This document shows, piece after piece, positions 33,467 to 44,160 of a DNA stretch of 64,000 nucleotides. The position numbers and the translations under genes were made by a program. Within the stretch, counting starts at the first letter, position 1; every line of letters begins with the position of its first letter. Below the pieces are notes generated by a model. It was not told the origin of the DNA, did no database searches, and saw only the letters and a program-made list of their open reading frames with translations. Source of the stretch: Bemisia tabaci (Eukaryota > Arthropoda > Insecta > Hemiptera > Aleyrodidae); assembly GCF_918797505.1 (NCBI RefSeq), contig NC_092795.1, positions 36,064,592 to 36,128,591 of the forward strand. Reading direction: 5' to 3'.

Positions 33467-34190
33467 ACCATCGTGTTCCATTTCAAAGCACAAATGATTC
33501 TTTTGAAATCTGGTAGCCAGTGCTGAATTGAGGCGTTTATTGGTAAAAGAGCGTTGGTAAGAGACTTCCAATGCTGCTAAGGATGTGCAACTTAGTTCTG
33601 TAAGTAACTTATCCGACAGTTTTGCTCAGAATTTTTCCCTGAATCTGCCCCGAGTTTTTCCTCACTATTGTATGGAAGGTAAGTCGACTGTGAATGAATT
33701 TCATCTGCCGCAAACGCTATACAAATTGGACGATCTTAGCAGCATTGTAAGCCTCATCCACCCTTTTATCGAAAAAGTCCTTAATTATTTCTGTCAGTGA
33801 TCAACACGCGGCTGGAACACCTAATTAAATACATGATAAATACTGACAGAAATGTACTCGATGACTACATTTCCAGTGAATCATAATATGAAATCAGGAA
33901 TCTGCAAGTATAAAAATAGACTGAATGGCCTATTTCTCACATGTATTGTTTTCCCAAGGATACCGATCATATTCATTTTTCAGGGAACCTCGTCATATTT
34001 GTCTTTACCCCTCCCAGGTTATTCTTTTTTTTTTGGGGGGGGGGGGGGTGTTCTCTTGGAAATAAATTGAAAGCAAGTTGAAGGAATGCTGCAGACGCAG
34101 AATTAACATTAGTTAAAATCTCATTAGTGAACTGTTCCTGGTGTCCATAGACTCGCTCTAACCTTCCACGCATTTTCCTTTATTTACAGG
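33467..34190. other. Upstream region of the glycoprotein-like gene
   Basis: No ORF of interest. There is a T run followed by 13 G at about 34023-34048. It ends in a pyrimidine-rich stretch and TTTATTTACAG (34179-34189), a good 3' splice acceptor one base before the ATG at 34191. Confidence 0.5.
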
Positions 34191-35852
34191 ATGATAAGGA
34201 GCCTCTTCTTGCTCATAATTTTCCTGATCGAAGGACCAAATATCACAGCTAACCCCACACTTCCAACAAACTTGCATCGGCTGGTCGTGCCCACGATTCC
34301 TCCACTGAGCTTGACCCGCGAATCATACAACGCAACTCTCTCGATCGCGCCCGAGTCCCTGGAAGGGATAATCGGCCGCCGACTCAAGGTCTACGCCTTC
34401 TGCAAGGGACAACTTTTCAGTAACTGCAACGACTGCGAGAAGGAACGAGTTGGGCTCCCTCCGTCGTTTCCGGAGCTTCAGGGATGGTACAAAAACAAAC
34501 ACTGCACCATCGGGAAAGTCTGTCAGTCGAGTGCCGATTGGTTCGGCACTGGCGATTGCACGGGCCTCGACGCTCAGAGATGCCACGAGGAAGGCCCGTT
34601 CGAGGAGGTCGTCGAGGGCGGACTCCGGCAGCTGAAAGACGACAAGGGTTGCTACACGAGCGCCCTGCACGACACGTGCACCCAGGACTTCGCGTGCTCC
34701 CTCGAGAGCAATCGCTACCCGGTGCATCTCTTCACGGACGACGATTCCGTCCGGGCCAAAATAGTGCTCCCGGACGACAGAGCCTACACCCTCAATCGCA
34801 CAGCTCACAAGATCTACATCCCACTGGACAGCGCGTCGAGTCTCGCCTTCTTCCCGGAGCCCAGGTTCGAGATCAAACAATACAACATCAAAGTCAGCTG
34901 TTACAAGAAGTTCGGGACGGACCCACTGTGCCAGCTGCCCCAGGACCCCAACTTCCCCGACCTGGCCAACACGATCATCCAGCTGAACGAGGGCAGGGAT
35001 GCCGGGTCGGTGAGGAACGTCCATCTGAAGGTACACCAACTCATATTCGAGATCCCTGATAACAACAAGGTCTACTTGCCGAATTCCAGCGTCAAGTCCG
35101 TCGCCCGGCGGAGGCGCGAAATCCTCCAACGGATCCCCGAGCTGAGGTCCCTGGAGAACGCCGTCTTCTACGTGGCTCACGAGTCCGCCTACAACGACTT
35201 CAACATAATCAAGTCCGTCGACAACGTCCGCAACGTCCTCATCCAGTTGTTGAAGTCCGTCTCTTACAGGGATCCCGAGGTTCTGGGTAGGGTCTCGGGA
35301 CACAACCGGCAGACCTCTTGGTTCTCCGAGAACCTGTTCGCGTTCCGCGACGAGAACTTCGAGACAGCGGCGGACCCGAACTCGAACTGCAACGAGCGGG
35401 GGCAGATCTTCAAAGACGGTAGCTTCGTCAAGAGGATGAAAGGTGATCTGTGTTACGAGGCGGCTGACGTGTCGTCCAAAGTCGACAACGTCAACCTCTT
35501 TGAGGACTCTCCCTACGTTTTCTCGGACGTGAGCATCCAGAAGTTCGTGACGCGTCTGGGTAAAGCTTCTCAGCCCTCCGGACAAAAATCCGAGTGGTAT
35601 GCTGAATCCCCGTGGTATTCCAGGAGAAAGGAGAGTGAAGAAAAAGATAAATCTCAAATCAGCAAAACCAAGATGTTCTTGCAAGAGAGCGGTTACGTGA
35701 TTGCGTGGAGTCTTTTCGCCTTGCACTTGTACAAGATTTTCAAAGAGATGAACACTTTCCACTTTCTGTGTTTGACGGTTGGGTTCTGCGCATGGATATA
35801 TATCTGTTTCTTGCACCCTCAAATTAAAAGAATTGTAGACGCTTTTTACTGA
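34191..35852 (+). CDS. Insect-virus virion glycoprotein-like protein (domesticated viral gene candidate)
   Basis: 553 residues, uninterrupted. Residues 1-20 are a hydrophobic signal peptide. The ectodomain has a cysteine-rich N-terminal part (C71, 79, 82, 105, 111, 123, 131, 154, 163, 169) with a WFGTGDC motif at 118-124, then C237 and C247, an RRRR stretch at 306-309 that could be cut by furin-like proteases, and C400 and C421. N-glycosylation sequons are N18, N47, N202 and N298. Two hydrophobic segments (about 501-516 and 523-541) anchor the C-terminus. This plan fits the predicted virion glycoproteins of nege-like/kita-like and chropara-like insect viruses (Pfam DiSB-ORF2_chro). I assign that from pattern, so the exact virus group is uncertain. 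No viral polymerase or capsid gene is adjacent. The intact frame, flanking MITEs and an acceptor before the ATG point to an integrated copy under host control. It is richer in GC than its flanks. Confidence 0.6.
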   Translation: MIRSLFLLIIFLIEGPNITANPTLPTNLHRLVVPTIPPLSLTRESYNATLSIAPESLEGIIGRRLKVYAFCKGQLFSNCNDCEKERVGLPPSFPELQGWYKNKHCTIGKVCQSSADWFGTGDCTGLDAQRCHEEGPFEEVVEGGLRQLKDDKGCYTSALHDTCTQDFACSLESNRYPVHLFTDDDSVRAKIVLPDDRAYTLNRTAHKIYIPLDSASSLAFFPEPRFEIKQYNIKVSCYKKFGTDPLCQLPQDPNFPDLANTIIQLNEGRDAGSVRNVHLKVHQLIFEIPDNNKVYLPNSSVKSVARRRREILQRIPELRSLENAVFYVAHESAYNDFNIIKSVDNVRNVLIQLLKSVSYRDPEVLGRVSGHNRQTSWFSENLFAFRDENFETAADPNSNCNERGQIFKDGSFVKRMKGDLCYEAADVSSKVDNVNLFEDSPYVFSDVSIQKFVTRLGKASQPSGQKSEWYAESPWYSRRKESEEKDKSQISKTKMFLQESGYVIAWSLFALHLYKIFKEMNTFHFLCLTVGFCAWIYICFLHPQIKRIVDAFY

Positions 35853-36083
35853 ATTGACCTAAGGGTAAAAAGTGCCAAAATAGTTCACTGTGATTTAAAG
35901 TACTCTTTAGAAGGTCGAGTAGAACATTCGGAGTCTCTATTACAGTGCGCGGCTCCCTGGGGATTCCCTGATGAAGTGCAAAACATGTACGTATTCCAAA
36001 ACACACTGATAACTATTTCGAGTTCGTGGGTTTGGGTGGTGTGTTTATTTCGGTAATTTGTCCGAAGATATTCTTTATATACT
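35853..36083. other. 3' flank of the glycoprotein-like gene
   Basis: No gene. I do not see a clear AATAAA close to the stop codon. Confidence 0.35.
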
Positions 36084-36593
36084 GAATGGAGATGTTGCAT
36101 GTGTGAGGAATTTGCGATTTGACTATCGATTCATATGTAAAAGTTCGCGAGAAACACGATGGTGCCACTGGTTTTCTCAGAAATCAACTCCCAAGCTCAA
36201 AAAAAGCTCTCAAGTTGAGGCCAAAATGGAGGGGATATCCCACGCTATCCTGAGAGTCCACCTCTACATCAAGACAAACTCTCCATGCAAAGATAGGGAG
36301 CAAGCACATTAGCAGGGTTGCCGTGTTTTCAGTTTTGGAGTCCCCAAATAGAGTGGCAGTCCTGTCAATGTATTTGCTCCCTATCTTTGCATGGAGAGTT
36401 TGTCTTGATGTAGAGGTGGACTCTCAGGATAGCGTGGGATATCCCCTCCATTTTGGCCTCAACTTGAGAGCTTTTTTTGAGCTTGGGAGTTGATTTCTGA
36501 GAAAACCAGTGGCACCATCGTGTTTCTCGCGAACTTTTACATAAGAGTCCATAGGCAAATCGCAAATTCCTCACACATGCAACATCTCCATTC
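36084..36593. repeat. 510-bp near-perfect palindrome
   Basis: Two arms of about 227 bp (36084-36310 and 36367-36593) are almost exact mirrors around a 56-bp loop. Both arms hold the same 80-odd-codon open frame, once on each strand, which is a by-product of the palindrome. The outer ends are GAATGGAGATGTTGCATG and its complement. The arms are mismatched mainly near GACTATCGATTCA/GCCTATGGACTCT. Foldback transposon or large MITE; a transcript would be long double-stranded RNA. Confidence 0.8.
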
Positions 36594-36599
36594 CTGTTA

Positions 36600-38254
36600 T
36601 CGTAGGGTGCGTAAACGGAACACACGACGTAACAATCCAGTAACGCACCTGTGTAATTCCTGAGGAATTTTTCGGTTTCGGGTCGGGCGAGAAGCTTCTA
36701 GTTAATCAACATTAATCAATAATCAACATTCCAATGAATCTTACATTTGTTCCAATGCATCAAATCAACCAACCTCCATGTCTCAGTAGGTGATATTCAC
36801 CATAAATGCAGAGGTCATTTGCTCAGTTTGCAGACTATGTTTATTCCAAACGTGATGTATTTTCTACATTTTTTTGTCATGTTTTTGCATTTTAATCGTA
36901 TTCTTGCGATGATCAATTAGATTTTAGAAACTTGACGATACATACATCCCTAAATTCATTCCTTTTATGATTGTCCTACCGTTGTTAACCTCAGTTTTGT
37001 TTAGTGGTTTTTAGAGACGTTCTCCTATTTGCTAATATGTTTGAAACTTTCAAAATTTCATTTTTTCAAACTTTCAAGCGGCTAACTGGATCGCGACGTT
37101 GTTCTCCGTTTACTCACCCACAGATAATGAAAAGACAAAGATTGTGTTCTTTCGCAAAAATAGGCAAAATACACACACCGATTTTCCATCTAGTTAAACG
37201 TACTGCGGAAATATATATATTTATATAAACAGCATATAAAAAAAGTTTTCCACACGACTATAAGCTATTTCACTTCGGTGAAAAGAATGCAACAAAGCAT
37301 TCTTATTTTTGGTGATATTTTTTACACGCAATTTCGATTCTCTAGTCATTTTACATAGACAGTGTATTACTTCACATTGGAAGTTTTACAATGTAAGAAT
37401 AGATAATTTAGTCCGTGCATTACGAGGAAAATTAATGTTTGAGAAGTGTTTTAAAGAAGGTCAGGAGCATTTATTCAGGGATTATGGGTCCCTGGAATAT
37501 ATAGGAAATACTGTTAATAGTTCACCAAAAAATGTTTCATTTTTGGTGTGATTCGAAAATTTTTGATCTCATTTATTGTATTAGTGCAAGTAAGTATTAA
37601 GAATACGTGGAGACTTGTGGCTAGGCCGAACCAAAGCTGCTTGGATTTTTATTTCTGGGATTAATGGGCATTGAATTTTCGCCTGAAAAGATTTAATTAT
37701 TCGTTGATGTTTTAACGTTCAGAGAGGTGTTTCTGGAGAGGAAAATTGTACTTTTGACTATCAATTGTTTGTCAGCTAATCAATTTATATTTTTAAGTCT
37801 TTTACATTGTTATATTTTCTTAGATATTGATGTTATTATACACTTTTGTTCAATCGTCAGCTTTCCAATCGGTATTATGTCATAATGAATGTAGTTGACA
37901 TTCGCTTTGAATCAAAATTCGTTGAATTTTATGATAAAGCCTTCGATTTATGGCTTTTTCACATGATGGCGCTCGGCAGGTAAATTTTCATTGGTAGGTT
38001 TGGTAGTGACGAGTCTAAAGACACCTTGATCGAAACCAGGACTAAATCAATGGTCTGACCGGTGAGGGTTTCTTTTTGAGCGGCCGATTAACACCGTATT
38101 TTGAAAATTCTGAGAATTTGGAGGAAATATCATCACTCATTAGTGCTGAAACACTTATGCTTGAAAATATTCTGTTTGACGTCTAAATTTAGTTTTTAGG
38201 CCATGTGATATACAAGATTGATAAACAGAGAGTCAACTCATACTTGAGTGGTTT
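36600..38254. other. No gene seen
   Basis: AT-rich; the frames at 37004-37228 and 37309-37551 have no recognisable domain. Confidence 0.4.
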
Positions 38255-39056
38255 AAAGTAGAGGTTAAAAAACAGAGTTTCTTAGATTGGGCCAAAGAAT
38301 GGCACGACTGCACCTGGAAAGGCCAAAGACTCAAAACTTTGATGCCGCATCTCTCTTCCCGCCCTTGGTTCTCCAAATTTCACTGGAATAGAAAAGACAT
38401 TAAAAATCTTATTAGAGCCAGAATAGGACACGGTCTATATCCCTCCCATCTACACAGAATAAATTTACTAGCTTCTGATCTGTGCAATTGCGGACTAACA
38501 GGCGACCTCAACCATATCTTCTTTCAGTGCCCCCTACTACAACACGATGCCTTCTTTCAAAATTTAATTAACGCTAATTACTTCCCCCCCTTCAATATTT
38601 CGTTTATTCTTCATAACCCTCTCCCTTCTATCTATAAAATAATCACCGATTTCTTAGACCAGAATAATATTTCCTTATAAAAGCCCGTAATGATCACAAG
38701 CCCTTCATCACCCAATTCTCCTCCCCCCTAGCTATTCCCACACCCGCCCTTTAAGTACATCCATCTATCTCTCTAATCCTGCAAAATCCTCCACATCTAC
38801 CTTTATACCTAATGTTCACTTAGTATGTTTTCCAGGGCCCAGTCTACCATAGGTTTAGTCGCCACAGTGGGTCTTGTGGCGTGAAGATGGTGTTGGTACC
38901 CCCTAAGTCCCCTTTGCATATCTACTCCCTCTCCCCTCACCTAACTCTCTCCTCAACATTTTAACCACTTACCTACCACAATGTGTCTATAGATGGCTGT
39001 GGGCTCCACACCGGAGCATGAAGCCAATAAAGCATCAAAGAAGAAGAAGAAGAAAG
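38255..39056 (+). mobile_element. 5'-truncated Jockey/I-group LINE with (AAG)n tail
   Basis: A frame open from about 38264 to 38680 encodes the C-terminal end of ORF2: FLDWAKEWHDCTWKG, then LIRARIGHGLYPSHLHRI, then the zinc-like CNCG...DLNHIFFQCP. A 3' UTR of about 340 bp ends with an AATAAA (about 39026) and a tail of AAG repeats (39038-39055). The RT and endonuclease parts are missing, as in typical 5' truncation. The remaining frame is open. Confidence 0.7.
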
Positions 39057-40842
39057 TAGAGGTTATTTTAAGTTTAATACAAAGTTTCTATCCAAAATTG
39101 TCTTTGGCTTTAAGTTTAGTGGATGAACACAGTGCCAGAATGTATTCTTCTTGGTTGAAACTTGATGATTTCTTTTTCTGAACTTGGTTGGATAATCAGT
39201 TGTATGGAAATAAGATACAAAATAGCCTTAAGAACATACGTTTCAGTAATGTAAGCGAGTGATTCCGAGCGAGACTTCGGGGACTGGGCATTTCCAGCGG
39301 AGTAAGGACATGCTCATCACTGCCGCATTATTGCAGGATACGTACAGCGTAAGATATTGAGTGTAATTCCGAGCAGAAACTTATCTCTCAACACACATCT
39401 CATCGATCATTACTGTGTAAAATTTGGGTCTCGGTTTCACAAAGTAACTAACCCACCATATGTAATCATAAATCGTGTGCCAGTATCGTGTCCTGATTAT
39501 TTTGTCTCTGAGTCGGACGTAAAAACTTAACCGATTTAAGCATTATTTTTGATTTGTTTGTTTTTTTTAACTTGTGTGAATATCCATTCTTAAAGTGATT
39601 CAATTTGGTGCTAAACAAATAATTGGAACTTTGTCTCTAATTTCAGAATTGTTAATTTTGTTATGTTGTTGACAGTAAAATATTTGTTCATTCATAATTA
39701 TTGTTGATAATATTGATTTTAGTTTTTAATCACTCGCAAGCGTGCGAAAGGAAAAGTGCGCATTAATTTGGCGCAACAATTTCACTTCATAAATGGCACG
39801 AGTAAGTATTTCAAAACCTTCATAGGATAATCCAAAAGTCCTGCACCGCTTCTATAGCCCCTAGGGTTACTGCCCCTTTTTAGGCTGTACTCCATAAATC
39901 TTTGAGGGTCCCAAAAGTCGTTTCCTTTGACCTAGGAGCATGAATAGAATTTCAAGTCTCCTCCTCAATTTGTTGTCAAGTTACAGGAGTAATGCCAGGT
40001 GCTAGTGTTGCGAGACTTTTGGATGTCTGTGTGCATAGAAATCACGCTGATCACAAATGGCATTACTGCATTAAAGATCCAGCCAGAAATTCGCAAAAAA
40101 AAAAAAATTAACGCACTCCGTACATCTATTAAAATGAAGGAGCAGAAAGGGGATATTCAAAAACATTACTTCCCGCATGCGATACGTCGCATGGTGCGAC
40201 CCTCTGTGGTCAAAATCCAAAATCCACAACTCGACAACTGCATATTTATTTTTGGTGTTTGTTATCTTTATGATATTCCTGATTCACAATGGTTGTTCAT
40301 TTTCATATATTCTGCCCAAAACTAGTTCACAATTGGGTAAAAACTTGGGTAAAAATGGGCCGAGAATCACTGGTCCATAGGAAATACACAGGAAAAATGC
40401 GTCAACTTCAAATGCAGATTTCTCGCTTGGAACGCGAAATACTCTGTTTGTCATTTTCTTAATTCTCAGATATCCAACTTCAATTCCACCAAAACGATCT
40501 TGCGACTTTTTGCGACTATCAGAGATATTTGTAGTAAAAGTTTGGGTGCTTCACGTTGGTTCTACATTGTTAACACAGGGCTACTTCGAGGTTTCCAACT
40601 TCAAATGAACTTTTCTCGCAAAATGCGCAAAAAATCCTGAGATATAACATTTTCTTATTCCTCGAGTGTTTTACTTTGATAGTGCCAATGGGGTTTCCCA
40701 TGTCGGTGCTACTATCTTCATTATTTAAAGTTAAGTGTCTTTTACCGATTTATGTCCTCATCGTCCATAAGGATGCTGCACCGTGCGTCGTTATCAAGTT
40801 TCCCGTAACATTCATGGAAAAAATGGTTTAGTGCTCTTTTCC
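39057..40842. other. No gene; one diverged inverted repeat
   Basis: ATAATCCAAAAGTCCTGCA at about 39832 is loosely mirrored by GACTTTTGGATGTCT at about 40014. This is a possible worn MITE of about 200 bp. The 40.0-40.4 kb frames show no domain. Confidence 0.35.
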
Positions 40843-41102
40843 ACACGGCCGTGCTAAGGAAAAACACCATATTAGCCTTCAGACGTTGCCAAATTTTTTC
40901 TAATAATACACGAATTTTCAAAGAGACTTGTGAATATTTTTCTTTCGATTCTTCAGCGAGTTCAATTTGCAATTCAATTTATACAGTATCTGTAAATTCC
41001 ACGGAAAAGCATCACAAATTTCTTCAAAAATAAAGGTTATTTGAAGGGAAATTGAGCAACATTTGGATGTTTACATTGTTTTTTTCCCTAGCACGGCGGC
41101 AT
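40843..41102. repeat. CACTGCCGTGCTAA MITE, copy 2 of 3
   Basis: The left end CACGGCCGTGCTAAGG and right end CCCTAGCACGGCGG mirror each other. The inner word CAGACGTTGCCAAATTT is shared with copy 1. About 260 bp. Confidence 0.7.
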
Positions 41103-41152
41103 AGAGGTCGGTCGAATGGCATCGCCCACATTTGGGGCAGGTTCCATCGCCA

Positions 41153-41384
41153 CACAGTGGATCGAGTCAATTACAGAGGTCGGACATTAAATTTTTGACT
41201 AAAAATGCAAATTTTCGTTTTGATTTCGTCACATTTTGCATCTCAATGGGTGCTTTCCGAGGAGAATTTCACGAGAAAACCGATGGATCCACTTTTAGAA
41301 CCTCAAAGTTTCGTATGAACGGAGTTTAAAGCGTTTAAGTTTCCAAAGTTTGTCCGACCTCTCCTATTGACTCGATCCACCGTG
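41153..41384. repeat. CACAGTGGATCGAGTCAAT MITE
   Basis: CACAGTGGATCGAGTCAATT, followed by an AGGTCGGAC arm, is mirrored by GTCCGACCTCTCCTATTG then ACTCGATCCACCGTG. 232 bp, non-coding. Confidence 0.7.
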
Positions 41385-42007
41385 CGCCGCCCGGACTTGT
41401 GCCTAATCCTGCTACTTTAGGGCTGGTACCAACCCAACATCTAGATGCTGCCATTCTAGGTCTCAGTCGTAGATTCGTTTGTTTCTGTATGGGTGGAAAA
41501 TCTGAAACTTGCTGCGGCCGAAGGGAAATTTTTCAGAGACCCATTTTCCGTATCATTAAGAAACGACTAGCTACTTATCTAAGATTTTATCATCGTAACG
41601 GATTATGAAAAGGTAAAGGCTAGGCGAACGGGGCGAGAAAATTAAGGCATGAGCTTAACTTGTGCAGACACTGGCGTGAGGCCAGGGAGCGCAGGAACAG
41701 CTGCAGGCTCACGGCTTTATTATTTGTATCTGCGGGCACTTCCATGCACGCTAGGCGGAGATGAAAATTAAAGAGAATAACTTTGAAAACAGCTAAGAGA
41801 CAAAATCTAGATCTAACTAAAACAGGGGTTTTCCTTAGAGTTTCAAGCCACCCGGAAGAAAGTTTGCTCTGGGCTGAGAGTGAGCTATGCATGAATGGTC
41901 GGTATGGATGAGATTTTATAAAAAGGAAAAAATAAATACAACTACACAATGGAATTCCTAAGACCGAAGCTCCTCTCTGCAATGCACCCCAGACTTTAAA
42001 AAATTAC
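41385..42007. other. No gene seen
   Basis: The minus frame 41620-41982 and plus frame 41399-41608 show no domain. Confidence 0.4.
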
Positions 42008-42548
42008 AATGGACCACTTGACAAGGTACGAATTTCAGCATTTTGATACATGTGTTTCCACCAAAATTTCACGTAAAACACGATGCGCACAACGAAAACC
42101 ACCGAAATTAACTCCTCCCGAAGATATTAAATGATTCTTAGTGCGTGAATTGAACCACCCGCTCATGAGAACTCAATGCTCTACGTGATTCACATCGCGC
42201 GCTAAACGTTATTATGAACGTCTCTGCGATAAAAAAATCTGGCAACCTCAATCTTGACGCTTTGGCTCAGCTATAGCAAATTACTTATAGTTTGAAAAAC
42301 ACATGGTGGGAAATGAACATTGCTCGATTGAGAAGCTTGCTGAAACCGTTGTAGTGCGCGATTTGACTCACGTAGAGCTTTGAGTTCCTTGTTCAAATTC
42401 CTCGTAACCAATGTGAATAAAAATGTTAATATCTCCGCTAGGAATTGGTTTCAGTAAATTTCGTTGCTTGAATCGTGTTCTACGTGAAATTCTGGTTAAG
42501 AAACATGTATCAGAATGCTTAAATTCGTACCTTGTCTAGTGGTCCATT
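42008..42548. repeat. 541-bp palindromic MITE, AATGGACCACT ends, copy 1
   Basis: AATGGACCACTTGACAAGG and an inner CACGTAAAACACGAT arm are mirrored by CTACGTGAAATTCTGG and CCTTGTCTAGTGGTCCATT. A further inner mirror is CTCTACGTGATTCACAT against TGACTCACGTAGAG. A second, left-truncated copy is at 58606-58968. Confidence 0.7.
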
Positions 42549-43016
42549 TTGGCAGAACTCCCGAAAACATGGAAACACCAAACATTCCGTCACGAGCCGC
42601 GGCGGATTATCCATTTTATTATAAAACCCCCTTCCGCTCAGTTCTGCATGGTTTGACGACTTTTTTCTAAATCGGAGTAAAATTAAATAGTTCGTCATAA
42701 TTTGTTCAAATGTTTTCCTAAAATCAACGTTAAGAGTTGTTTATGTCACAGTAAGCTACAACATATGAACGCCAACGTTAAAAGCAACAAGCGGAACGCA
42801 TATTTTAATCATTCTTATGATTTGCAGTAATCTTTGTAAACCAAAGAGAGAAATTCAGGAAGACATCCACTTTCATTGATAGAAAAAAGGACAAAGGTTA
42901 AGAGCTATCAATCATATGTTTACCAATAATCGATTACTTAACAATTTTTAAGGATCTTTAGTTTCAATCTTCATGCCCCCGTCATATCGTTTAAGCGGCA
43001 AAAAACTCCGTCATTC
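42549..43016. other. No gene seen
   Basis: AT-rich spacer between two MITEs. Confidence 0.4.
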
Positions 43017-43260
43017 GGATTGCATTTTGCAAAAAGGAACCACAAGCATTCCAGTGTCGCTAAGATTGTGCAACTTTTTTTACCTTGCAAGTAGAAACTG
43101 ATCATCTAAAAAAGTTTTATCTTCACTCTCTATAAATTATGAATTCAAGACAAAAATCACGTTGGTGAATTTAATTTTTGTAATTTTCTGTAAAGAATTT
43201 AAGTTGTTCAATCCTAGCAACATTGGAATGCTCTTGGTTCCTTTTTGCAAAATGCAATCC
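43017..43260. repeat. GGATTGCATTTTGCAAAAAG MITE
   Basis: The left arm GGATTGCATTTTGCAAAAAG, continuing GAACCA, is mirrored by TGGTTCC and CTTTTTGCAAAATGCAATCC, ending at 43260. 244 bp. A left-arm fragment recurs at 51549-51591. Confidence 0.75.
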
Positions 43261-44069
43261 ATTTGATCAGAGGGGAAAATCTTGGACTACTTGGCTGAGA
43301 ATTTGTGATAGGGCTCCTACGCCTGCCATTGCAATACACACATCTGGAAGCTCTCCAGAACCGAAATTATTATCCGGCGCAGAGCAGGACGATGAGAACG
43401 GAGAAGCGAAGCGATCGAATCGCAAATGGAGTAGATTCACACACTTCTGATGAAACAGTTTAAAGAAATTTTTCTGTGAGAGTTTTTTGTCGATAATTTC
43501 GGAGTCCAAAATGGTTGAAATTATTCGTAACGAAGAAATTTTTGAGTAGCCAACAAAACCGCAAAAACCCCAAAAATCTTCTTGATTTGCGGAGGTAAAG
43601 AATCCGGCCAGAGTCTACTTCAAAGAGTTTCAATTATAGTCCCCTTCAAACATGAGTGATGCAACAATCACGACACGAGTGAATGTGAAGCCCTTGGAAG
43701 AGCTCATGCATTGGTCCCATTTCTTCAGCTATATTTGCATTTATCATTGAGAATCTATAAAGGTAAGAAAAAAAAGTATTAACTGATCTAAGTCCCTTGT
43801 GTGCTTTAAAATAATATGAAATATATAATGCGCGAGGTCCAACCTAGAAACAATATTAAAAAAGGTCCGCCTGACAACTTTTTTAGTTGCCGACCTATCC
43901 TATCTCAATGCTGTTATGTTTCTAGAAAATCTTTGAAAAGTTAGATTGACATTAGATCGTATGACTTTCTGACAAGTACGAAAATTCCTCCAAAGAATCA
44001 GAGCGGAAATAAAAATGTCACTGCTACAGCTGGGGCTATTTTTTCTGCTTCATTCAGCATTACTTCTGC
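43261..44069. other. No gene seen
   Basis: Short frames only. Confidence 0.4.
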
Positions 44070-44160
44070 AAAAGAGGGAGGGCAACTCTGTCTGGCTGTC
44101 TTCTGTGATCGCCCCAAGGCCTTTGAGAGAATTGATCATCAAACTCAGCTACTGAAGACT
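44070..44160 (+). pseudogene. Small LINE reverse-transcriptase relic
   Basis: A frame reads GGQLCLAVFCDRPKAFERID then HQTQLL, matching RT domain A of Jockey/CR1-group LINEs (normally a D-x-x-KAFD-x-(I/V)-DH pattern). Only about 30 residues survive, and the catalytic second aspartate is glutamate. Confidence 0.45.

Noticed and set aside
34323..35822. 499-codon minus-strand ORF opposite the glycoprotein-like gene
   Set aside because: Shadow of the GC-rich sense frame; no domain, signal peptide or splice context, and the sense frame has clear features.
36058..36625. Two similar small proteins of 84 and 86 codons on opposite strands
   Set aside because: They are the same arm of a palindrome read twice; no sign of coding.
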